From Macrolepiota albuminosa (lineage: Eukaryota > Basidiomycota > Agaricomycetes > Agaricales > Agaricaceae): DNA of 64,000 bases. The notes under the pieces were generated by a model, which saw nothing but the letters and a program-made list of their open reading frames with translations, had not been told where the DNA came from and did no database searches. Shown piece by piece: positions 21,687 to 32,934 of the stretch. The translations under genes were made by a program, and so were the position numbers. Positions within the stretch are counted from its first letter, which is position 1. Each line of letters starts with the position of its first letter. Location of the stretch: positions 1,054,001 to 1,118,000 of the forward strand of contig JAMWFC010000115.1 of the NCBI GenBank assembly GCA_027475525.1, written 5' to 3'.

Positions 21687-21920
21687 TGTAACGAAGTTAC
21701 AGAGATTGTGAGAGCTTAGGTTCACACTGCACAGAATCAGACCAGTTCGGTCTATTGACTATGTAGTATCAACACAAAAATAAGCTGCTTTGTAAGCAGC
21801 AGGGTAACTAATTATATACTAATGTAAATAATATTATATTATAATAAATATAATATAATATTTACTACTATACAGTAAGTAAAGCTATGTGGCCAACGCC
21901 ACATAGCGGACTACGCTACA
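21687..21920 (-). repeat. Element B, 3' LTR
   Basis: 234 bp, TGTAACGAAGTTACAG to GGACTACGCTACA. The middle is almost pure A/T with palindromic ATATTATA words (21815-21865). The core TCAGACC...GGTC hairpin resembles that of A's LTR. Confidence 0.95.
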
Positions 21921-22229
21921 CACCCCCCAATCAGACCGAGCTATGGTCTTGAGATAATACGACGGTCATGCCGTTGGTAAGTCTGGGACGGGGGCAATGG
22001 GAGAGTCCCCAGGCTCCCGGAATGGATCGGCAGTCGCGTCGTCCATGTCGTAGTCGAGGAGTTCATCCTCAGGTGCGGGCGCGTAGGAAGTGCCCGAAGG
22101 CCCTGCTACTGGCAGGGAATCGTCATAGTCCCGGAGGGGGGACAGTGTGAGATTGGGGTCAATGGTCGACCCCGGGACGGGTGGTTGGGGATCAGGCAGA
22201 TCCCTGGTGTCGGACGGGTACTGGCGCGT
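21921..22229 (-). other. Element B 3' non-coding region with polypurine tract
   Basis: GATTGGGGGGTG on the minus strand abuts the LTR and is the polypurine tract. Beside it is AGACCGAGCTATGGTCTT, a small stem equivalent to A's. The rest, up to the ORF3 stop at 22230, has no supported gene. Confidence 0.75.
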
Positions 22230-25175
22230 TCAGATTTCGCGGGCATAAATGTCTTGCCCGATGGAGAGGTACATCCCCTTGGCAAGCGCGTCGTCGTATG
22301 CACGACGACTGTCCTGCTGCTGGAGCATCAGGCGTTGGCAATCGCCAATGGTGGCCTCCCGCCACCCATCCCACTGAGGGATGGACTGGGGTGTACCATA
22401 GTGGTCGAGGCGTTGTAGCCTCTCGTCATCGATAGCAGCCGCCTTGTTGTAGAGCCGGCTGTCGCTGAAGAATAGATGGGCCAAGTAGGTGACCCCATAA
22501 GTGTACGCGTGGTCAGCCCAGCTGACCGGAATTTGATTGTGAAGAAGGACGCGTAACACGTCCAAAGTGGTGAATACGGAAGCTGACGCTTCCGGGATGT
22601 CCACAGCCCGAACCTCGAAGGTAGGGTCGTCGGCGTGGAGAGGCTCGAAGGCTTGCCCCGTGGCCGCCTCGTACTCAGCCACGGCCTCTTTGTAGAGGCC
22701 TGGCCTGGCGAAGACGTAGGCCAGGTACTTGTGTACCGTGGCCTTGGAGGGGCGGCTGGCGCTGAGGGCACGTACAAGCGCAAACCCAAAGAGGCTGCGC
22801 CAATGAATGCGCATGGCTTGGTCCATGGCCAGACTGGTCCACACATTGGACGTCCCAGGACGTCCATAAAGGAGGGCATATGAGCCCAGGTAGTCCAAAG
22901 CAAATGGTTGCTTTGGATCAGGGGGGGTAAGGCCGACGAAGGCAATTTTCCCTCCCTCTTTGCGGCGATAGAGCCGTGACGGCACAATCATTCACGGGAC
23001 GTTCTCCTGCTCCTCTGGACTCGCGAAGGGTACCGCGATAGTCCTATACTTGACCTCGTCGAGTAGATGAGACATAGCTCTGTCTCGGGCCGTAGGGTGG
23101 CAGTTGAGCGCCACCTGCTTGAATTCGTTGAGCAAGAGATAGCCCAACTGATGCTGACAAAGCAGCGTAAACTGGTTGTTAACCAGTGCATGAAGTCTAC
23201 AGACTTCTCGAGGACTGCGGGGAAACCCGCAAGGTGCCACTTGATACACCTTACTGTTGTGGGGCGTCGCCGTGGCGTTGCCCTGTTTATCGTTCTCGAA
23301 GGACCTGGCTGCGTGGGCTTCTTGCCTGACAAAGATGGTATTGGTCATTGGCGACCAATAGAATTGGGGAGCCAACCCCGCACCAAAGAATGAGTTCTGG
23401 CGCTCAATAGTGTGATCACGGTAGATCACCACACCGAGCGCATCAGGGATGCGCCCGGTTTTGTCCTCAAGAAGGGCGGCCCCTCGTTTGGCGCTGTTCT
23501 GCGCCCGACGCTCCATCTTGGCTCGTCGATTGCTGTTGCGCCGTTCGCGCGCCATACGTTGTGCCGCCGTCTCGTGCGGCACAGGGGATTCCATACGAGC
23601 CTCTTCAGGCTCCTCATACCACTCGTCGTCGGAGGGCGGGGATGGCAGCCTCTCCGGCTCTGACTTCTCAGACCGTGGGTCCATAGCCCACACACACCGT
23701 GGGAGTCGGGCTGGTAGGCCCTCTACCAGTATAGCGGGTAAAAAGGGGATGTTAGCCCCTGGGGCCCCTTTCGGAGCATCCTTGGGGAAGTGCACGTTGA
23801 TGTAGGCGCACCCTTCTGGTTGCTTACCCTGACGATCCTTTCAGGGTAGTGAGGCCTTAGCCTCGGTGGGGCATGTGCTCACGCCCCTGGAACTCTGCTC
23901 CCCAGAGTACGTGGTAGAAACCATGGATACTGGTCGCGAAGACGTGACCTCAGATGCGCCGCTTGCGAGGCGCTGGATAAGCTGGGGGGCGGCTGGAGCA
24001 GGGACATCTTCATAGGGGAGGATGTCCCGTCCTAGGCTGGCCTCCCGGCCGGGGGCAGCAACGCTCGACTTAATTGTCCTCCACTCCTTGCCGACGCGCC
24101 CTTTTGCTGGAGTTGGTGTCCCGACTCGGGGGTGTAGTCTGCCGCTTACGAGCGGCCGAAATGGCAAGGAGATCAGTTTTGCGCTGAGCGCGCATATGAT
24201 CCATGTCGTCCATCATCCGGCAGATGAGGACAACTGCCTCCGCATCGCGGAGGAATGATGACTCTGCGGGTACATCGTACCCGTTATCTCCCAGACGTTG
24301 GAGAAGGGTAGCCAGGACTAAGTCCTGGCTGTGAGTGGGCTCGACAGCCCGTGCTTTTCCTTTGTCGCGTCGAGGACACGACTCTTCTTCCGAGCTGGGC
24401 TCGGATTGGTGCGGCATTTCCAGCCGCTGTAGCAAGGAGAGCTTGGCCAAGCTCTCCATCGGCGCATCAGCCGATGAACTGATGCTCCGTCCTGGACTGA
24501 GAGTTTCTGTGCTCTCGATGGCCGCGGTGGCCTGCACGAGGAATGCTTTGCGTCCCTCTAGATTGTCAATTGGTGCTGTGGTCGACAGGGAAATCAACCA
24601 GCCTTCCTTGGCTTGCGACTCATGCGAGTCGCTGTACTGGGGCATTGCACCCCAAGCCCCCATCCAAGCTGGGGGGTACGGCATCATTACGGGCACACCA
24701 CCCATCCCAGGGTAGTGCGCCGGGGCAGTAAACTGGGGAAAAGGATGTGTCCCCAGTTGCCCTGTTGCCGGTACGGGGGCAAGCTGCCTCCATGCCGACG
24801 CTGCTTGGGGGCTGACTAGCCCCCCGTAGGCCTGTTGCTGGAATTGGCCCTCGGTGTGATGTGGCGCATAAGCGCCCGGTGCTGGTTGTTGGGGCTGATA
24901 GCCGCCCACAGGTGCGTTCTGGGGCATGAAGTTGCCCTGCATGGTTTGAAGTGGCGGATAGCCACTGATCACCGGCTGCTGCGGCAGGTAGCCTGCCGCT
25001 GGTGGTTGCTGCTGCTGTGGGAAGCCCACAGCTGGTTGCGATTGTCCCCACTGGGGCGCATTTTGGGTCAGCGGGGGAGCCATCTGCCCCCCCCTTCAGC
25101 CAACGGTAAGACCAACGGCGTACTTTCAAACTGCTGCTGCTGCTGGTCACTCAAGTCCACGGGCATGCTGTCCAT
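22230..25175 (-). pseudogene. Element B ORF3: unrecognised accessory protein
   Basis: About 980 codons after pol, starting at the ATG at 25175 (MDSMPVDLSDQQQQQ). The N-terminal third is Pro/Gln/Gly-rich with PQQQQPPAAGY-like repeats. A middle segment has acidic and basic patches and an RKR-rich stretch. The C-terminal 350 residues form a conserved domain shared with A: IPDALGVVIYRDHTIERQNS, ALLYGRPG, RIHWRSLFGFALVRAL, FARPGLYKEAVAEYEA, LRVLLHNQIPVSWADHAYTY and IPQWDGWREA. There is no signal peptide, membrane segment or known enzymatic motif, which argues against an envelope protein. Breaks: a frame change at a G8 run (25087-25094), another near 24100, and TGA codons at 23841 and 22992. The breaks make this copy non-functional, but similarity to A shows the family protein was selected. 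Confidence 0.75.
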
Positions 25176-25241
25176 GGTTGGGGAAAAAAGCAAAAAAGAA
25201 ATTTTGCCTTTTAAGACGTGTTTCAGCCACAGCTGCTGACC

Positions 25242-25395
25242 AACTCAGCCAAGCCGCGATCGGCACTGCCGATCAAATTAAGCGCCGGCACGCTTACTTA
25301 ATTGATGTGGGCGCTTAAAACTCAGCCAAGCCGCGATCGGCACTGCCGATCAAATTAAGCGCCGGCACGCTTACTTAATTGATGTGGGCGCTTAA
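25242..25395. repeat. Exact 77-bp tandem duplication (probable assembly artefact)
   Basis: 25242-25318 is identical to 25319-25395. It covers the end of the pol frame of B and the start of the spacer to ORF3. Confidence 0.9.
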
Positions 25396-28300
25396 TGCCC
25401 TTCAACTCCAAATAACGGTCAAGTGCCGCTAGCTTGGAGCAATGGGAGTGTGGCTCCCATGTTGTGTCCCCCAGGGACCATCGTACTTCAAACTCGAGCG
25501 TGTTACGCTCAGTCCACCGGTGCCCAATTATGCACTCGACGAACCATTCGTCATTGTCTCGAGCCCCAAAATCATAGGGGCCCGGGGTTGCCCTGTTAGG
25601 GAACAGCACATTGTCAGACGCGCTGTACGGTCGCAACAGCGACACATGAAACTTAGGAACGATGCGTCGTTCCTGTAATGCCAAAGGCAACTCCAGCACG
25701 TAGTTGGAGGTACTTGGCTCTGCGTCTAGGACGTGGTATGGGCATACCCATTTTGGGCAGAGTTTACTCGCCCGTCCCTTTGGGAGCCTCAGATTACGCG
25801 TTGATAGGTATACCAACGCTCCTACAGCTATTGGCGGGTCTGCTCGCCTACGGTGATTGGCATTTTTCGCCTGGAAGACTCGCGCCTCTATGATGGCGTC
25901 ATGCACCGCCGCGATGTTCTCCAGGGCCTGCCTGGCGAACTCGACAACTCCGCGGTGAGCCACTGTGTCAGCACGAACTTCGTGCAGCATGGAGGGCAAG
26001 TACCCTCTGTTGAGTTCAAAGGGCGCATACCCTGTGGTATCTGAGATACTCGCGTTAATCGCAAACTCAGTGAGTGGACACCAGTCCACCCAGTCCCGTT
26101 GGTCCGGGCGAACAACTGCCCTCAAAATCTGACCTATACTGCGGTTAGCCTGCTCTGTCTGCCCATCCATTTGAGGATGGAAGGACGTCGACATGAGGAG
26201 TCGCGCTCCTAGCAGTTTGTGGAGTTCTCTCCACCATTGAGACGTGAACTTTGAGTCACAATCGCTCACAATGGTGCTAGGCAGCCCATGCAGCCTAACG
26301 ATCTCCCTCAGGTAGATCCACGACAGCTCCTTAGCCGTCAGCGTAGTTCGCACCGGTATGAGGTGCACCATGCTCATCATGCGGCATATGACTACCCAGA
26401 GGTAATCGAACCCTCTGGACTCGGGAAAGGGACCTACGAAGTCCATTCCGATTGAGTCCCAGGGTTTCACCGGCACAGGTAGCTGGTGTAGCTTCCCGGG
26501 AGGGGATCCAGGGGGCAACTTTGCCCTCTGACACGCTGCGCATGACGCGCAAAACTTAGTTACTTCTTGGGCCATACGTGGCCACCAATACCATCTCCGG
26601 ATGTAGCCCAACGTCCGGGCGGCACCAAAGTGCCCCACCAGGGCATGGGCCTGGTCCAAGACCCGCGTAACAATGGTACACGTACGGGGGAGGCATACCA
26701 CTGCCACCCCTTGACGGTTCTCCGTCGTGATGAGTCCACCAGGCTCATGCCTGAACCGAGGATGGTCGTCAGGATTGGCGATTATCTCGGTGAAGAGAGG
26801 ATCATCGCCATAGTCCTGCACCACCTCCTGCCGGAAGTTGTCATTGACCAGGCTAGGAGGCTGGGATGAAGGCAATTCGCCTTCGAGCATCTCCGCAAGC
26901 GTAACGGGTACATCGTGGCGCTCGTGCTCCCTAGTGGACGCTGGGTCCATGGCTTCATGCTCCTTGAGCAACTGGGCGGCTATGTCCCGCTCTTCACGCT
27001 GCTCTCTGAGGCGAGTGCTTCGCCTCCGTTCATCATCACGCATAGTGCGTACTTCCAGGACATGCTCCCTGAGCTCCTGGTATTGGTGGAGAGGTAAATC
27101 CTCTCCATCAGGGTCTATGCGGCAGTCTGCCTGCACATACTCATGAGGCTCGTGAGCCTCCCTGACTACATCACTCTCAAAGTAGCGCGACAAGCAGTCT
27201 GCCACTTTGTTGAGTTCACCTTTAACATAGGTGATGTTGAACTGGTATCTCGACATGTAGTCTATCCACCGTCGCTGGCACGGCAACAAGTTCACCTGAG
27301 TTTTAAAGAACTCAAGGGCCTTGTGGTCCGTTATGATGTGGATGGGGTATCCCATCAGCTTATCCTCCCACTTGAGGAGGGCCTCGAGTATGGCAAGAGT
27401 CTCCAGCTCGTGCACTGCATAGTTTTGCTGGGCCATCGTGAACTTCTTCGACATGAACCCTGCTGGGCGGCACGTCTGCCAGCTGCTTCCCTGGCCGTAC
27501 ATGGCTCCAACGCCTGTCTTGGATGCGTTGCAAATGAGCCATATTGGCTCGTCCCGTCTAGGGTCGATTGGTCGAATCACTGGAGTCTTCGTACAGATCC
27601 GTTTGACCATCTTGAAGCACCGCTGGTGCAACAGCCTCCAATTGAACAGTGACCCATTCTGCGTCATGGCCATAAGTGGCCCAGTATAGGCTGTGACATC
27701 GGGCAAGAAGCTCGATATGTAGTTGACAAGGCCAACGAATCGTTGGATGTCATTGTAGTTTCAGGGTGTGCGCCACTCCCGAATACGATTGAGCTTGTCC
27801 TGATCAGGGTGGATACCCCGCTCGTCTATGACATGCCCTAGGCAGTCTATACTCTGAGCGTAGAGCTCACATTTTTTCCACTTCAAGTACAACTTGTACT
27901 TGTGCAGTCGTTCGAATACGACTCTGAGGTGCTGCTCATGCTCCTCCATGGTATCCGAGTAGATGAATATGTCATCTAAGTAGACATGCATGAAACGTCC
28001 TATTACATCTCGGAAGATAGAGGTCATTAGCCTCTGGAAAGTTGCTGGAGCATTGCAGTCTCCAATCTGCATTATATTGCTCGTGAATGTACCCATGATC
28101 GACGCAAATACGGTCTTGGGTATGTCCTCGGTGCGAATGCGCACCTGCTTGTAAGCGTCAGTAAGGTCAATCTTCGAGCGATACTTCGCCCGAGCCACAT
28201 CTTCCCGGATCACCTCTTGATCTGGTAAAGGAGTTACATCCTTTATGGTATTGTCATTGCGCTAACGCGCATCAAGAGCTGTTCGAAGGGTTCCATCCTT

Positions 28301-29257
28301 CTTCGGGATGCACAATAACGGTGCAGCTTGAGCGGTGGTGCATGGGGACCACCATTGAGCATTCAAATAGCGATTAGTCTTATCGCGTAGTTGCTCCTGG
28401 AGGGCGCGTGGACAGCGCGGCAAGTGGTACTTATACTGCTTGTTCTCGTCTATGAGATTAATCTCATGGTTCACCTCCCGCCATGGCGGGAGCTCCTCCT
28501 TGGTCCCATTGACCATGTCAGCAAATTCTTCTTGCCATTGCTGACGCAACCGAGGAATATCTTCCTCACAAAGGCTTGTCGCCTTCTGTTTCCCCTTCAT
28601 GCGTACCGGGGGAAGTACTTCCACCGTCTCTGAGGGTGGCCGAGGCGGCGGTGCATACTGCTCGCGCAGTGCGAGCACCCGATTGACACTGTCATCAGGT
28701 ATGTGTAGTCTCAGCGGGGCACCCGCTGCCACTGCCTTATAAGCCACGAGGCGTCTTTCTTCACGTACAAGCGAGTACGCTACGGATACCTCATCCGGGG
28801 CTGGCTGGCGATACGCTGGTTTGACGGTCATCCGTCTCTGGTGCGCATTTCGCTCACATGTGGCTGCCACCAGCTTGTTCCACTCTTGCGGCATTCGGGG
28901 GTCGTATGCCCAGTCGTACTCCGGCAGGGGAGCTGGTCGCTCCCATAGGGACCGTGTGTCCCCCTCTACTGAGGCTTCCGCCTCTCGGATGCTGTCTTTC
29001 AAGTCTTCCAACTTGACTCGTGAGGACGTAGGTGGACATACATCCACTGAGTCCTCCCGTTGTCTCGCCTTTCGATGGCGTTTGTCTGGAGGCCTTGCGC
29101 CTCGAATCTCAGGAGCGATTATTTGCTCGTTGCTCTTCTTGGAGGCTTGATACTCCTCCTCGCTCATCATTACCACGTTGTGGTCTGCGCTCAGTCCAGG
29201 CATAGCCTGCACTTCCTCCTCCACATCCTCCATGGCTGGCACTCTGCGCCGGCCAAG
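25355..29257 (-). pseudogene. Element B pol: RT, RNase H, integrase, chromo-like tail
   Basis: One continuous frame broken only by stop codons at 28262 (TAG) and 27761 (TGA). RT motifs: YRSKIDLTDAYKQVRI, GDCNAPATFQRLM and the catalytic HVYLDD. RNase H reads LICNASKTGVGAMYG, with Asn where A has the catalytic Asp; TDHKALEFF follows. Integrase has an HHCC finger (VGHFGAARTL...CASCAACQ) and a DDE core (MDFVGPFPE; VSDCDSKFTS; HPQMDGQTEQAN). The last 60 residues (LEFEVRWSLGDTTWEPHS) look like a chromodomain, which would bind histone tails at the target. Several changes against A (R to Q, T to M, D to N) fit CpG decay. Confidence 0.85.
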
Positions 29258-32200
29258 TCATGGAGAGTCCTTGCGTTTCTCCATAGTGCGATGACGTCGC
29301 AGACGATTATCAGTGTCGTCTGCTGTAGCTCGTTCGGCTGGGATCACTTTCCCATTCACTAGTACCTGACATTGGTCAAAGTCTAGTATGACTTTGTTAC
29401 GCCGCATGAATGGCGTTCCCAGTATCATATCGTAGCGATCAAAGTTTGCTACATCTATGTATTCCTGGCTACGTGAGCCCAGCGTTTGGACATTCACATT
29501 TGTCCCATACTGCACCATGGCTCGGCTCCCTACGGTGCCCAGCTGTAACGCCAATGGCGTCTCCAACTCCTGCACGGATATTCCGTACACATGGGTGAAC
29601 TGGGGCGTTATGCCCGATGTGGTACTCCCAGAGTCCCATAGGGTCCATGCCTTGTGGCCGTCTACGTCCACATACGAGACCAGGCACTCCTTGTCTGCTC
29701 GTTTCAATGTAGGGCGCTGCAAAGTGCCCTCTGCACGACGAAGGGTCACCTTCTTCATCCGAACTACGTTATTCCGTTTGAGATCATTTGTGGACAGCCA
29801 ATCCATCATTGCCGCTAGGCACTCAGAGTTGCTGTCGTGACTGTAATACTCATTGTCGTAGACGTCGTCATATACGTCGACTGTGACGTACTCCTCCCCC
29901 TCCACGACCACACTCTCGGGCTCGGCGCCCGATGCCTCCTCTGGGGGCTCCTGGTCGTTTGTGGGGTGCTCTGCCTCAGAATCGGCAGATACGTCTCCAT
30001 CACTCCCACTCGCGGCTGCAGTATGTGCAGCTCGAAGGTGGGCGCGAGGTGTATACCCCTTTCTTGGGGGTCCTGGCTTCGCAGGGCAGTTGGTAGCGTA
30101 GTGGCCTGGTTGGCCACACGCGAAACAATTCCCCGACTGCCCCGGTGGGTTGGCCGGCTTGAAGTCCGGCCTTGGTTTAGGACGTTCGCCGTCCGGCACC
30201 CACTCTGGGTGTGGGTGGCTCCGCCCTCGGTTTGCAGCAGGGGTTCTGCGTACAACAAACCGCGTGTTGTGGTCACGGTCCAAATCGGTCTTTTTGGCCA
30301 GGAAGGTCCCCACATGCTGACCCCGTGAGGGTGTCCCACCAGGCAGTAGTCGCCTGGGTCCCCCTTTGTGCCCACTCCGATGTTCGTAGTGGTTAGCAGT
30401 CTTCAGAGACTGCTCATACCGGATGGCATATGCCACAAATTCTTCCACATCGTTGACTTCTGGGGACAATCCGTCCTCACGTATCAAATAGCGGCGCATA
30501 TCTGCTGGAATGCCATCCAAGAACGTTTCGAGCATTGTATACCCGTCCGGGTATACTGCCATGTTCTGGGCATGGTCATTAAGGGTATCATAGAACCCTT
30601 GTACTCTCAACTTCTCGGTGTACTTGGCAGACTGGAAGTCCCACCTTGCATCCTGGAGCGTTGAGGGGTGTACGAATTGATCGTACAGTCCTGTAAGGAC
30701 TCCTTTAAACGTCCAGTCATATTGGACATGGTTGACGTGCAGTACTGCCCGTCGAAACCAACCCATGGCCTCTCCGGCCAAGAACTCAGGCAGAACGAAG
30801 ATTCGTTCTCGTTCCATACGGTCACCTCCGTATAAGCACATGGCAAGATGGGTGCATACATCCATCGCCCAATCTTCCAGGTCGCTGAACTTGGACGCGC
30901 CTGTATAGGCGCGAATGTGCCTACTGTCTGCTTTACGCAGCTTCACTCCGTCTGGTAACCGTAAGGTTACGCCCAGGGCATCATCGACTACTCGATGCAG
31001 GCGATCGTGCATGGCTTCACGATGCATTCGAATGGCTTCCCGCTGACCCGGGGATCTAGTCGCCAAATCAGCGGCATGGGGAAGCGACTTTCCCCGTCCA
31101 CCTTGCGGAGGACGTCCTGAGCCTCCTCGACTGTGGGCATAATTGCCCTCGTCTCGAGGGATCGACCTAGGACCGTCATCCCGGCCGTTACCAGGAACAT
31201 CACGTCTCGTGGTGCCATCTCGATCGAGGAAGTCTCCTCGATCATGATCGTTGCGCCGCCCTGGACCTGGAGAAGCTTGATTCTCCTGACCCTGCGTGAC
31301 GAATTGATGACGCATCTCGTCAATGGGCTTAGTGCCCTCGAATACGATGCCCTGATCGTCTATAAGGGACTGTCCCTTAGTCCTGAGGTCGCCATTGCGC
31401 ATACGTTGGTACGTGACTCTGTCGCTCAACGTTTCGGCCATGGGCACGCGCGGCATCACGGATGCCTCGCTTTCCACTTTGAGCACAGTGCTATCGTGCC
31501 CATTCGGACCTGACATATCTGTCCTACGGTCATGGTTACGCATGTGCGGGGGCTCCTCACGCCACCCTTGTCCTGCTGGAGTATAAAAAGTACTCACCGG
31601 TCTTACTTCGGGCACTTCTTGCGCCCGTGCTAGTGCCTCCACTAGCTCGATTCCGACGTCTTGATTGCGTCGTGCTGAGCATTTCTCGGACGTGTGGCTC
31701 CAGGGGGTCGAGACCCCCGATTGCCGTGTGGCCTTACGCTGCACATACATTTGCAGCTCCATAGTGAGCACTCTCACCATCAAATCAGTATATTTTGTAC
31801 TGAATACATTGGGCACTTCGTGCCCTTGTCACCTAAGTGCTACTATATGGGCTGACACGTAGCGCTCGAGTTGCGCTTGGGTGGTGTATTTCATCACCTC
31901 TGGGTGCAAGTCCCAGAACACCCGCAAGCGCACGGTGTACGTGGTTTTCAGCCGCTGTTCCTCTGCTCCGACGTCGTCGTCACTTGACGACTCCATCACC
32001 TCCTCTGGAAGCTCTACAACCTCTGGAGCTTCCTCCACTGCTGGTGTGCGCGGAAATCAATCTTCTGCGCGGTATACTTCAGGCCTTGTAGCCTCCTCCG
32101 GTACCTCTTCTAAGCGGGCTTCCGCTACTTTAGAAGGCATTGGACCCGCTGTGGACCGCCTGGTCCCACTGCTCCGGCTCGCAGGGAGGGCTCTCCCAGT

Positions 32201-32569
32201 CCGTACTGACGACTCGGCGTCTCCTGGGGCGCCATAGGCGCCGGTTGACTGTCGGCCGTCCTGCAGGGGTCCTTTGGAAGCCAATCGGCTAGACCGTCGC
32301 GGTCCTCCTGGCAACTGCGTAACTGGGGGCGTTAATCCCCCGGGCATCTTGTCTTGGAGGCGTTGCGGACCGTCCTGCTGTGAGCTTTCAGCTCTCTGGG
32401 CCTCGCTCTCATTCCCGGCCAGGTCGGTACTCTGACCTCGGTCTCGAGCCTTGGGTCTTACCTGACCCGCATTGGACGCTGACACGTCCTGGGTGTCTGC
32501 TGGGTCTCCCCGTAGGTCGTGGGCATTTCGCCCGCCGTCAGTGGGCGCTGCAGGTATGGGATTACTCAT
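29258..32569 (-). pseudogene. Element B gag-protease
   Basis: Starts at the ATG at 32569 (MSNPIPAAP). Three parts share one frame, separated by TGA codons at 32057 and 31829: a disordered N-terminal region, a short helical segment, and the main body. The main body has a gag core (VSTFYTPAGQGW; LPEFLAGEAMGWFRRAV; ETFLDGIPADMRRYLI), a zinc knuckle CFACGQPGHYATNC, acidic repeats, and an aspartic protease with active site LWDSGSTTSG and MILGTPFM. The frame ends with TGA followed by CTT at 29258. The pol frame continues beyond in phase, and A has a TGA at the same place. Confidence 0.8.
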
Positions 32570-32700
32570 CGATCCCCTGTTTGAAATTTGCACGGTGTGG
32601 CTGTGCAAGAAGCTCGAGAAGCTGATAGAGTTCTGTCAACAAACTCAACGACTGACGTCGGATGCTAGGCAATAGATCCTAGCTGGCGGATTCAAAAAAA
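32570..32700 (-). other. Element B leader
   Basis: 131 bases between the gag ATG and the 5' LTR. The first bases after the LTR are TTTTTTTGAATCCGCC. No TGG-starting primer-binding site touches the LTR, which is unusual; the A leader starts with the same T7 run. Confidence 0.6.
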
Positions 32701-32934
32701 TGTAACGAAATTACAGAGATTGTGAGAGCTTAGGTTCACACTGCACAGAATCAGACCAGTCCGGTCTATTGACTATGTAGTATCAACACAAAAATAAGCT
32801 GCTTTGTAAGCAGCAGGGTAACTAATTATATACTAATGTAAATAATATTATATTATAATAAATATAATATAATATTTACTACTATACAGTAAGTAAAGCT
32901 ATGTGGCCAACGCCACATAGCGGACTACGCTACA
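32701..32934 (-). repeat. Element B, 5' LTR
   Basis: 234 bp, differing from 21687-21920 at two positions (GAAG/GAAA and GTTCG/GTCCG). Followed by the GCTCG target repeat. Confidence 0.95.

Larger units (their letters stand above)
21687..32934 (-). mobile_element. Element B: large Gypsy element with a third ORF
   Basis: The innermost and youngest layer, inserted in ORF3 of A with GCTCG on both sides (21682-21686 and 32935-32939). The 234-bp LTRs differ at only 2 positions that I can find. Order as in A: gag-pro, pol, ORF3. Length is about 11.2 kb without the one 77-bp duplication. It is a different family from A: its proteins are clearly diverged and the LTRs share only the TGTAAC end and a few words. 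Despite its youth it has several TGA stops, one TAG and a changed RNase H catalytic residue. Confidence 0.9.

Noticed and set aside
22328..31513. Long open frames on the plus strand and in other phases across elements A and B
   Set aside because: They overlap clearly conserved minus-strand pol, gag and ORF3 codons, have no domains and owe their length to GC-rich codon use.
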